Part shown: positions 43,252-50,957 of the stretch, piece by piece
How the letters are laid out: the number at the start of each line of letters is the position of its first letter
Numbering within the stretch: the first letter of the stretch is position 1
Source of the DNA: Streptomyces rubradiris
GTDB taxonomy: Bacteria > Actinomycetota > Actinomycetes > Streptomycetales > Streptomycetaceae
Length of the DNA: 64,000 bases
Direction of reading: 5' to 3'
NCBI RefSeq assembly: GCF_016860525.1
Contig: NZ_BNEA01000001.1
Span: forward strand, 744,001-808,000
Notes under the pieces: generated by a model
The model's database searches: none
What the model was told of the DNA's origin: nothing
The model's input: the letters and a program-made list of their open reading frames with translations, nothing else
Translations under genes and position numbers: made by a program

Positions 43252-44577
43252 GTGATCAAGCAGCTCCGGGACTGGGTGAGCGCCCAGGATCTGGATGGAG
43301 AGCTGGCGGACTGGATCTCCCGGCCGAGTGTGAGCCGGACCGGCGAGGGCATGGCCGAGGCGGCGGCCCACGGTCTTCGGCTGTTACGCGCCTCGGGCCT
43401 GCACGCTCGCGAGGTCGAGACCGGTGGCTGGCCCGCACTGGTGGGTACGGCGGACGGGCCGGGGCCGCACGTGCTGATCTACGGTCACTACGACGTGCAG
43501 CCGGCCGGGCCGCTCGAACTGTGGACGACGCCGCCGTTCGTGCCGTCGATCCGTGACGGCCGGATGTACGGGCGCGGCACGGGCGACAACAAGGGGCAGC
43601 ACCTCGCGCACCTGCTGGGGCTGCGTGCCCTGCGGGACCTGACCGGCGGATTTCCCTGCCGTGTCACGGTGTTGCTCGACGGCGAGGAGGAGATCGGCAG
43701 CCCCCACCTGGCCGCGGCCGTACGCCAGGTCGGTCAGCCGGATCTGGTGATCTGGAGCGATGGGCCCGTGCACGAATCGGGCCACGAGTGCGTGGTCCTC
43801 GGCGTGCGCGGCATCCTGATGTTCGAACTGCGCGCGCGAGGCGCGAACCGGCCGCTGCACTCGGGGAACTGGGGTGGGGTCGCGCCGAACCCGGCGTGGG
43901 CGTTGGTGCAGCTGCTGGCCACCATGCGGTCGGCGGACGGGACGGTCACCGTGGCCGGCTTCGCCGACGACGTCGCGCCGCTGACCGACGGTCAACGTGC
44001 CGCGCTGGAGGATTTCCCGGTGAACGTGGCCCAGACGCTCGAAGCGATCGGGGCGGACGGCCTGGAGCCGCCGCCCTGGCTGGGAATCCGTGCCCGCCTG
44101 ACCCTGCCCACGTTGACCGTGAACTCGTTGAGCTGCGAGGACTCCGGCGACCACCGCGCGGTGATCCCTGACGTCGCCGTCGCCCGGTGCGAGGCCCGGC
44201 TGGTCGGCGGCCAGACACCCGGCCAGGTCGCCGACGCCATCCGGCGGCACGTCGCGAGGTACGCCCCGGATGTGGAGTTCAGGGCCGGCGCGGCCATGGC
44301 ACCGTCCACCACGTTGCCCGAGACCCCTTATACGGCGACGATCGTCCAGGCGGTCGAGGACGTGCACGGGCGAAGACCGTTACTGGTTCCCTCGCTCGGT
44401 GGAAGCCTGCCGATGGCCGTGCTCAGCGACGGGCTCTCGTGCCCCTGTTACGGCGTGCCGCTGGCCAACGCCGACGAGGCCAACCACGCGGCCGACGAGA
44501 ACCTCGACCTCGACCGGTTCCGCCGTGGGATCGTCGCCGCGGCGACGATCCAGCTCGCGTTGGCGGCCCACTCATGA
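43252..44577 (+). CDS. M20-family metallopeptidase (dipeptidase/deacylase)
   Basis: 441 residues from GTG 43252 (GGAGGG 6 bases upstream). Two-metal M20 site: YGHYDVQPAG (His, catalytic Asp), GRGTGDNKGQ (bridging Asp), LDGEEEIGS (Glu base and ligand), WSDGPVH (Asp) and NADEANHAADEN (His). It hydrolyses a peptide or N-acyl bond. Two TTA codons (43384-43386 and 44380-44382) put it under bldA control. It is coupled to the S9 peptidase by an ATGA overlap. In a biosynthetic setting such enzymes trim a protecting residue or inactivate the product; which one applies here is inference. Confidence 0.92.
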   Translation: MIKQLRDWVSAQDLDGELADWISRPSVSRTGEGMAEAAAHGLRLLRASGLHAREVETGGWPALVGTADGPGPHVLIYGHYDVQPAGPLELWTTPPFVPSIRDGRMYGRGTGDNKGQHLAHLLGLRALRDLTGGFPCRVTVLLDGEEEIGSPHLAAAVRQVGQPDLVIWSDGPVHESGHECVVLGVRGILMFELRARGANRPLHSGNWGGVAPNPAWALVQLLATMRSADGTVTVAGFADDVAPLTDGQRAALEDFPVNVAQTLEAIGADGLEPPPWLGIRARLTLPTLTVNSLSCEDSGDHRAVIPDVAVARCEARLVGGQTPGQVADAIRRHVARYAPDVEFRAGAAMAPSTTLPETPYTATIVQAVEDVHGRRPLLVPSLGGSLPMAVLSDGLSCPCYGVPLANADEANHAADENLDLDRFRRGIVAAATIQLALAAHS

Positions 44578-46349
44578 CCGTGTGGGGCGCCTGGCCCGCG
44601 AAGGAGGGCTTCGCGTACGTCAGCGACGAGTCCGGCCGGCCGCAGCCGTGGTTCCGGACCTGGACGGGCGAGCGGCTGCTGTTCCCGGTCGACGGCGCGG
44701 TCACCCGGCTGGCGTGGCGGCCCGACGAGACCCGCCTGCTCGCCGTGACGGACGTGACCGGCGGCCAGGACTACCGGCTGGCCGAGCTCGATCCGCGCAC
44801 CGGCGAGGTGGAGTGGATAGCCGCCGGACCCGGTGTCAGGCGCGAGATAGGCGTGCCGTACTCGAGCGGGAGCCAGCCGTACAGCCCGGACGGCCGGCTG
44901 CTCGCGTACGCGACCAACGCACGCGACGCCACCTGCCTCGACGTCTACGTACGCGACCTGACGACCGGTGCGACCAGGATGGTCCTGGAGGGTGACGACC
45001 GGTACGTGCCGATGTGCTTCTCACCGGACTCCAGGTACCTGCTCGTCCTGAGGTTCCATCAGAACACCGACCAGGACCTGTTCGCCTGTGACCTCACGAC
45101 CGGCCGCGTCCGGCACCTCACCCCGCACGAGGGCCCGGCGAAATACCAGCCGGGCGGGTGGACCGAGGAGGGGATCTACGTGTGTACCACCGAGGGCCGT
45201 GACTTCCTCGGTGTCGCTCTGCTCGTGCCCGGCCGGCCGTTGGAGTGGATCGCCACGCCGGACGCCGATGTGGAGAACGTGATCGTGGGTCCGCAGGTCG
45301 TCTGGACCGTGCCCCAGGACCAGCACACGACGCTGTGCACCTCGCGGACCGCGGTCGCGCTGCCGGGTTTCGCCTCCCAGCCGTTCGGTTACGACGGCTT
45401 CGTGCCGCGGTTCGCCGGGGACCGTCTGCTCGTACAGGTCGGCGCCGCCGACCGGGCGACCGAGTTCTTCCTGGTGGACCTCGCGACCGGCGAGTCACAC
45501 CGGCTCACCGACTTCGGCGACGGGCTGCCCGGTGACCTCGTGGCGCCGGAGACGGTCCGGTTCACCGCGGCGGACGGACTGGAGATAAGCGGGCTGCTGT
45601 ACCGCCCGCGTTCGGCGGCCGGCCCCGTCCCCGCGGTGCTGACCGTCCACGGCGGTCCGGAGTGGGCCGCGCTGCCGGTCCACGATCCGTTGATCCAGCG
45701 GTTGGTGCGGGCCGGGATGGCCGTGCTGGCGCCGAACGTGCGCGGGTCGACCGGACGGGGACTGGCCTATCAGCGGCTGATCTACCGGGACTGGGGAGGC
45801 GGCGACCTGACCGACTTCGACGCCGCCGCACGGTTCCTGCGGAGCCTGGACTGGGTGGACGGCGACCGGCTCGGTGTCCACGGGATGTCGTACGGCGGGT
45901 TCGCGGCGCTCAGTTGTCTGACCAGGCTGCCGCACCACTGGCGGGCCGGCGTCGCGATCTGCGGGCCGGCGGACCTGGAAACGGACGTCCGGGCCCTGCC
46001 GCCCACGTGGAGCCGGCGGGTCGTCGAGTGGATCGGGGACGTCGACGACCCGGAGGACCGGGCGAGGCTGAAGGCGGCGAGTCCGCTGACCCATGCGGCC
46101 GACATCCGGGCGCCGCTGCTGCTGGCACACGCGGAAGGCGACACCACCGTAGTCATCAACGGTACCGAGCAGCTCTACGAGACGCTGACCGGACTGGGCA
46201 AAACCGTCCGGTTCATCCGCCTCTCCCGCGGTCATCTGCCGGACGACCGAGAGGAACGGGACCGACTCGACACCGCTGTCGTGCAATGGTTCCGCGATCA
46301 CCTCGCACCGTGCTCGAACACCCCGGAAAAGGATGCCGAACACCCCTAA
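44574..46349 (+). CDS. S9-family prolyl oligopeptidase / acylaminoacyl peptidase
   Basis: 591 residues without a signal peptide, so cytoplasmic. The N-terminal beta-propeller spans about 1-330 (repeated SPDGRLLAY, FSPDSRYLLVL-type blades). The C-terminal alpha/beta hydrolase carries the oxyanion HGGPEW, the nucleophile Ser in GMSYGGFAA, Asp in AEGDTTVVING and His in SRGHLPDD. It cleaves short peptides or acyl-aminoacyl ends. With no thioesterase in the cluster, this and the M20 enzyme are the only hydrolases that could act on the product, as release factor, trimming enzyme or self-protection. Confidence 0.92.
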   Translation: MTVWGAWPAKEGFAYVSDESGRPQPWFRTWTGERLLFPVDGAVTRLAWRPDETRLLAVTDVTGGQDYRLAELDPRTGEVEWIAAGPGVRREIGVPYSSGSQPYSPDGRLLAYATNARDATCLDVYVRDLTTGATRMVLEGDDRYVPMCFSPDSRYLLVLRFHQNTDQDLFACDLTTGRVRHLTPHEGPAKYQPGGWTEEGIYVCTTEGRDFLGVALLVPGRPLEWIATPDADVENVIVGPQVVWTVPQDQHTTLCTSRTAVALPGFASQPFGYDGFVPRFAGDRLLVQVGAADRATEFFLVDLATGESHRLTDFGDGLPGDLVAPETVRFTAADGLEISGLLYRPRSAAGPVPAVLTVHGGPEWAALPVHDPLIQRLVRAGMAVLAPNVRGSTGRGLAYQRLIYRDWGGGDLTDFDAAARFLRSLDWVDGDRLGVHGMSYGGFAALSCLTRLPHHWRAGVAICGPADLETDVRALPPTWSRRVVEWIGDVDDPEDRARLKAASPLTHAADIRAPLLLAHAEGDTTVVINGTEQLYETLTGLGKTVRFIRLSRGHLPDDREERDRLDTAVVQWFRDHLAPCSNTPEKDAEHP

Positions 46350-46747
46350 CCGGAGTGCGCGAATCCCGGCGAAGGCGTTTCCCGCGAACCCGGCGGATCG
46401 AAAGGAGCCGGTCTTCCGGCTGGGGAAGCAAATGCCGCGCAGGGCAGGAATCCCGAATTCCGACCGGCCGCCCGGGAGACCGGGGCCACACGCTGACCTG
46501 AAAACGACTGACGGGGCACACGCATTCATGAGAACACCCTTCGCCCGATCCCGCGGAAACCGACGACGGCCCCACCCCCGAACGCTCGCGCCATGAGACA
46601 CGGCACGAGCACCGAACCAGTCACCTGCGACATCCACCCGACCGGCGGGAGCACGACCGCCCAGGCGCTGTCGATCGCCACCGGCCCGTCCTACTCCGTG
46701 CGTCACCGACCAGCACCCGAGAAAACCCTGAAGGGACGGCACAGAAA
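46350..46747. other. Non-coding gap before the MFS gene
   Basis: 398 bases with no supported gene. There is a weak hairpin AGCCGG-TCTT-CCGGCT at 46406-46421. A 22-codon open frame (46528-46596, MRTPFARSRGNRRRPHPRTL...) has no clear ribosome site. The MFS promoter must lie here, because transcription pauses between the peptidases and the exporter. Confidence 0.45.
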
Positions 46748-48217
46748 ATGTCTCCTGCGGTCGCCGGCGCCGAGGCGCCATCCCGCCGACGCCTCGGCTG
46801 GATCCTGGCACTGCTGGCTTTTGCCCAGTGCATCTACGCGATCGACTACAGCATCGTCTTCGTGGCACTGCCCGAGATCCGTACCGGCATCGGCTTCTCC
46901 GCCCAGACACTCCAGTGGGTCGTCAGCGCCTACGCCGTCGCCTTCGGCGGCTTCCTGCTGCTCGGCGGCCGTGCGGCGGACCTGTTCGGACGCCGCCGGA
47001 TGTTCATCTTCGGCCTGTTCCTGTACGCGGTCTCCTCGCTGGTCGGAGGGCTCGCGGGCGATCCGACGACCCTGATCGTCGCGCGTGCGGTGCAGGGCAT
47101 CGGCGGCGCCTTCCTCGCCCCCTCCACGCTGTCACTGGTCACCACGACCTTCGCCGAAGGCCCCGAGCGCAACCGCGCGCTGGCGATCTGGGGCGGCGCG
47201 GGTGGCAGCGGCATGATCCTCGGTTCGCTGCTCGGCGGCGTACTGACGGGCGCGTTCGGCTGGGCGTCGATCTTCTTCGCCAACGTCCCGCTCGCCGGCG
47301 GTGCCATGCTGCTGGCGTTCGCCATCATCCCGAAGGACACCGACCGGACCGCCTCCGGGCGCAAGTTCGACCTGCCCGGTGCGCTGACCGCGACCATCGG
47401 ATCGACGCTGCTGGTGTTCACCCTCGTCCAGGGACCGGTGTCGGGCTGGACCTCGCCGACCATCCTGATCACCGCGGCCGTCGCGGTGGCCGTGCTCGCC
47501 GCGTTCGTCACCATCGAAGGCCGCGGCCGGGACCCGCTGTTACCGCTTCGCCTGTTCCGTAACCGCAACCTGAGCACCGGTACCGTCGTCACCTTCATCT
47601 TCATGGGGACGTTCGGCGCGCTGCCCTACTTCTACACCCTCTACTGGCAGACCGTGCACGGCTACTCCGCGACGAAGAGCGGTATCGCCTTCCTCCTGCC
47701 GTGTGTGGGGGTGCTCATCGGCAACCTGTCCGGCGGGAAGCTGGCCACCCGCTTCGGGGTGCGTGCCACGCTGACCGGCGCGCTCCTCCTGGGGGTCGCC
47801 GGTACCGTGGCCTTCGCCTTCTCCGTCTCGCGGACCGGCTCCTACCTGGAGCTGGTACCGGGTGTGCTCATCCTCAGCCTCGGTCAGGGCACCGTGTTCA
47901 CCGCGATGTACGCGGCGGCGACCACCGGGGTCGCGGCAGAGGAACAGGGCATCGCCTCGGGTGTCGCCTCGACCGGCCAGCAGGTCGGTGCCGCGGTCGG
48001 CCTGGCCGTGCTGGTGGCGGTCGCCAACTCCGGTCACGAAGGGCTGACCGGTGAGGCGCTGCGCGTCGCCACCGCCGAGGGAGTGCGCTCCGCCATGTGG
48101 GCCACCGTGGCCGGCATCGTGCTGATCGTGCTGGTCGTGATGAACTTCAGGCGGAGCCCGCAGGCTCCGGCCGCCGAGGAGCCCGAGAGGCAGGACGGCG
48201 TGACGTCCACCGCCTGA
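46748..48217 (+). CDS. MFS drug exporter, DHA2 (EmrB/QacA) family
   Basis: 489 residues and about 14 membrane helices. Motif A is GGRAADLFGRRRMFIFGL after helix 2, and a motif-C-like GSGMILGSLLGGVLTGAFGWASIF lies in helix 5. Proton-driven efflux; likely exports the cluster product and gives self-resistance. Codon 265 (47540-47542) is TTA, so full expression probably waits for bldA. GAAGGGA lies about 12 bases upstream of the ATG. Confidence 0.93.
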   Translation: MSPAVAGAEAPSRRRLGWILALLAFAQCIYAIDYSIVFVALPEIRTGIGFSAQTLQWVVSAYAVAFGGFLLLGGRAADLFGRRRMFIFGLFLYAVSSLVGGLAGDPTTLIVARAVQGIGGAFLAPSTLSLVTTTFAEGPERNRALAIWGGAGGSGMILGSLLGGVLTGAFGWASIFFANVPLAGGAMLLAFAIIPKDTDRTASGRKFDLPGALTATIGSTLLVFTLVQGPVSGWTSPTILITAAVAVAVLAAFVTIEGRGRDPLLPLRLFRNRNLSTGTVVTFIFMGTFGALPYFYTLYWQTVHGYSATKSGIAFLLPCVGVLIGNLSGGKLATRFGVRATLTGALLLGVAGTVAFAFSVSRTGSYLELVPGVLILSLGQGTVFTAMYAAATTGVAAEEQGIASGVASTGQQVGAAVGLAVLVAVANSGHEGLTGEALRVATAEGVRSAMWATVAGIVLIVLVVMNFRRSPQAPAAEEPERQDGVTSTA

Positions 48218-48243
48218 CCTCCTGGCACGAACGAGCAAAAGAT

Positions 48244-48285
48244 GATTCCACTCCGTGTCCGGGTCCACCGCGCACGGGTGGAATC
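48244..48285 (+). terminator. Terminator after the MFS gene
   Basis: GATTCCAC plus CCGTG (48244-48257, one-base bulge) pairs with CACGG plus GTGGAATC (48273-48285). A CTTTT run follows within a few bases. Confidence 0.75.
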
Positions 48286-48368
48286 ACCTTTTCCCATCCG
48301 GAGCCGCTCGCCCGGCATGAGCACCGCGCACACCCCGGAGACCCGAGAGAGAAGGAGGCGCGACCCCA

Positions 48369-48986
48369 GTGCACCGGATCGTGAACGTGGTCGGTGTCGG
48401 CGGTTCGAGCCGGCCCGAGTCAACCGCCGAGCAGGCCCTGCGGACGGTACTGGACGCGGCGCAAAAACGCGGCGCGTCAGTGCGGCTGATCAGCGGACCC
48501 TCACTGGCCATGCCGCTGTACGACCCCCGGCACGGCGCCGGCGCACCGCAGGCCCGCCGGCTCCTGTCGGCCATAGCCGGCGCCGACGGCCTCGTCCTCG
48601 CCAGCCCCGCCTATCACGGCGGGATCTCCGGCCTGGTGAAGAACGCCCTGGACCACGTCGAGGAACTGCGCGAGGACATACGGCCCTACTTGAGTGAACG
48701 GGCCGTCGGATGCGTGGCGGTCGCCCATGGCTGGCAGGGCGCCGTCTCCACACTGGCCGCGCTGCGCGATGTGACCCACGCGCTGCGCGGCTGGCCCACA
48801 CCACTGGGCGCCGCGATCAACATCTCGACGGTCCGCTTCTCGCCCGCCGGCGCCTGCGAGGACCCCCACGTCCAAGGACAGCTGGAGGAGATAGCGGCGC
48901 AGGTCGTCGAGTTCGCCACGATGCGTGTCCTCGCCGCGTCCAGAGAGGAGAACGCCCGGCGACGGGCTGCCGGGCACGCCGAATGA
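48369..48986 (+). CDS. NADPH-dependent FMN reductase
   Basis: 205 residues from GTG. Flavodoxin-like fold of the SsuE/NADPH-dependent FMN reductase family: phosphate loop VVGVGGSSRPESTAEQALR and the flavin-binding ASPAYHGGISGLVKNALDH. It makes free reduced FMN, which two-component luciferase-like monooxygenases need. It is the last gene of the cluster and the only flavin reductase seen, so it is the natural partner of the monooxygenase domain in NRPS 2 (inference from chemistry and position). Confidence 0.88.
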   Translation: MHRIVNVVGVGGSSRPESTAEQALRTVLDAAQKRGASVRLISGPSLAMPLYDPRHGAGAPQARRLLSAIAGADGLVLASPAYHGGISGLVKNALDHVEELREDIRPYLSERAVGCVAVAHGWQGAVSTLAALRDVTHALRGWPTPLGAAINISTVRFSPAGACEDPHVQGQLEEIAAQVVEFATMRVLAASREENARRRAAGHAE

Positions 48987-49111
48987 GATGACCCTCCAGC
49001 CCTGACCGCATGTCGGCCAACCCGGCAAGAGGCCGGCATCAGACCGCCTCGACACGGCTACAGATGACGACAGGTGCACCCGAGCGGGCCTGGTCGAGCA
49101 GGAGGCGAGCC

Positions 49112-49825
49112 GTGTTCTATTACGTCCTCAAGTACGTGCTGCTGGGCCCGCTGCTCAGGCTGGTCTTCCGGCCCCGGATCGAGGGGCTGGAGCGGGTGCC
49201 CGCGTCGGGTCCGGCGATCATCGCGGGCAATCACCTGTCGTTCTCCGACCACTTCCTGATGCCGGCGGTGCTGAAACGCCGCATCACCTTCCTCGCCAAG
49301 GCCGAGTACTTCACCGGTCCGGGGCTGAAGGGCCGGCTCACCGCGTTCTTCTTCCGCGGCGCCGGTCAGATCCCGGTGGACCGCTCCGGGAAGGAGGCGG
49401 GGCAGGCGGCGATCCGCGAGGGGCTCGGGGTGCTGCGCCGGGGCGAGTTGCTCGGCATCTATCCGGAGGGCACGCGGTCGCACGACGGCAGGCTGTACAA
49501 GGGCAAGGTCGGGGTCGCCGTGCTGGCGCTGACGGCGGGGGTGCCGGTGGTGCCCTGCGCGATGATCGGCACGTTCGAGGCCCAGCCGCCCGGCCGGGTC
49601 GTCCCGAGGATCCGCCCGGTGACGATCCGCTTCGGCGAGCCGCTGGACTTCTCCCGCTACGCGGGCCTGGAGCGGGAGAAGGCGGTGCTGCGCGCGGTCA
49701 CCGACGAGATCGTCTACGCGATCCTCGCCTTGTCCGGGCAGGAGTACGTCGACGAGTACGCGGCCGTCGTCAAGGAGCGGCAGGCCGCCGGGGAGCGCGG
49801 GCCGCGCCGGACGCCGCTCGGCTGA
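49112..49825 (+). CDS. 1-acylglycerol-3-phosphate O-acyltransferase (PlsC family)
   Basis: 237 residues from GTG 49112, chosen because GGAGG lies 6 bases upstream and the N-terminus (VFYYVLKYVLLGPLLRLVFRP) is a typical membrane-facing start; the frame is open to 49010. Catalytic NHLSFSD (NHx4D), the FFRGAGQIPVDRS glycerol-phosphate motif, and the YPEGTRSHDG and VPVVPCAMIG blocks are all present. It acylates lysophosphatidic acid in phospholipid synthesis. It resumes the conserved chromosome after the cluster. Confidence 0.92.
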   Translation: MFYYVLKYVLLGPLLRLVFRPRIEGLERVPASGPAIIAGNHLSFSDHFLMPAVLKRRITFLAKAEYFTGPGLKGRLTAFFFRGAGQIPVDRSGKEAGQAAIREGLGVLRRGELLGIYPEGTRSHDGRLYKGKVGVAVLALTAGVPVVPCAMIGTFEAQPPGRVVPRIRPVTIRFGEPLDFSRYAGLEREKAVLRAVTDEIVYAILALSGQEYVDEYAAVVKERQAAGERGPRRTPLG

Positions 49826-49883
49826 TCTCTGCCGTCGGCAGAAAATCCGCGACCGAGGCGGTGGGGGTGCCTAGGCTCGCCGC

Positions 49884-50906
49884 ATGAGGAAAGCGGTGGT
49901 GATCGGGGCGGCCGGGCAGATCGGCCGTCCGGTGGTGGACGCGCTGGCCCGGGACGGCTGGGCGGTGACGGCGGCCTCGCGCGGCGGGGTCCGGGACGCC
50001 GACTGGGACGAGGGGGTGCGCACGGCCCGGCTGGACCGCGCGGACGGCGACGCCCTGGCCGCGCTGGTGGGCGACGGCTGTGAGCTGCTGGTCGACGTGG
50101 TCGCCTATGACGCCGGGCACGCCCGGCAGTTGACGTCGCTCGCGGACCGGATCGGCTCGGCGGTGGTGATCTCCAGCGTCGCCGTGTACGAGGACGGCTC
50201 CGGGCGGGGCTTCGACACCCAGGACGAGCCGGACGGCTTCCCCGCCTACCCGGTGCCGGTCCCCGAGACCCAGCCGACGGTCGCGCCGGGCGAGGCCACC
50301 TACAGCACCCGCAAGGCCGCGCTGGAGGCGGAGCTGCTCGCCGCCGGTGACACGTTCCCGGTCACGGTGTTGCGGCCGGGCGCGGTGCACGGGCCGTACA
50401 GTCCGCTGCCGCGCGAGCTGTACTTCGTCAAGCGGAACCTGGACGGCCGCGGGCGACGGGTGCTGGCGTACCGGGGCGAGAGCCGGTTCCATCCGTCGAG
50501 CACCCGGACCATCGCCGAGCTGGTGCGGCTGGCGGCGGCCCGGCCGGGTACGCGGGTGCTCAACGCCTGTGACGACGAGGCGCCGACGGTCGCGGAGATC
50601 GGCGCGGCGGTGGACGCCGTGATGGGGGCCGAGACCCGGACGGTGTGCCTGGACGGCCCGCCGGAGGGCTCGGTGGGGAGCACGCCCTGGTCGGTGCCGC
50701 GGCCGGTGGTGTGCGACATGTCCGCCGCTCGGCGCGAGCTGGGCTACCGGCCGGTGGTGTCGTACGCGGACAGTCTGCCCCGGACGGTGGAGTGGCTCGC
50801 CGGGATGGTGCGCGGGCGGGACTGGCGGGAGGCGTTTCCGCTGCTCGCGCAGGCGTACCCGGACCTGTTCGACTACGCGGCGGAGGACGCCTGGTGGGCG
50901 GCATAG
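49884..50906 (+). CDS. NAD-dependent epimerase/dehydratase-like protein
   Basis: 340 residues. Extended SDR fold with NAD motif VVIGAAGQIGRPVVDAL, VVISSVAVYED, the YSTRKAALEAELL helix (Tyr-x3-Lys present) and the substrate side segment VLRPGAVHGPYSP. It is probably a sugar-nucleotide or isoflavone-reductase-like enzyme; the substrate is unknown. It ends at a strong bidirectional terminator. Confidence 0.87.
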   Translation: MRKAVVIGAAGQIGRPVVDALARDGWAVTAASRGGVRDADWDEGVRTARLDRADGDALAALVGDGCELLVDVVAYDAGHARQLTSLADRIGSAVVISSVAVYEDGSGRGFDTQDEPDGFPAYPVPVPETQPTVAPGEATYSTRKAALEAELLAAGDTFPVTVLRPGAVHGPYSPLPRELYFVKRNLDGRGRRVLAYRGESRFHPSSTRTIAELVRLAAARPGTRVLNACDDEAPTVAEIGAAVDAVMGAETRTVCLDGPPEGSVGSTPWSVPRPVVCDMSAARRELGYRPVVSYADSLPRTVEWLAGMVRGRDWREAFPLLAQAYPDLFDYAAEDAWWAA

Positions 50907-50909
50907 CCG

Positions 50910-50938
50910 AGGGGCGGCCGGAAGCTCCGGCCGCCCCT
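50910..50938. terminator. Bidirectional terminator
   Basis: Perfect 13-base stem AGGGGCGGCCGGA / TCCGGCCGCCCCT with loop AGC, between the convergent epimerase and aminopeptidase genes. Confidence 0.88.
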
Positions 50939-50957
50939 GGTCGGCGTGGTGGCGCGG

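Noticed and set aside
46528..46596. 22-codon peptide before the MFS gene
   Set aside because: No clear ribosome site and no features beyond an Arg/Pro-rich composition.
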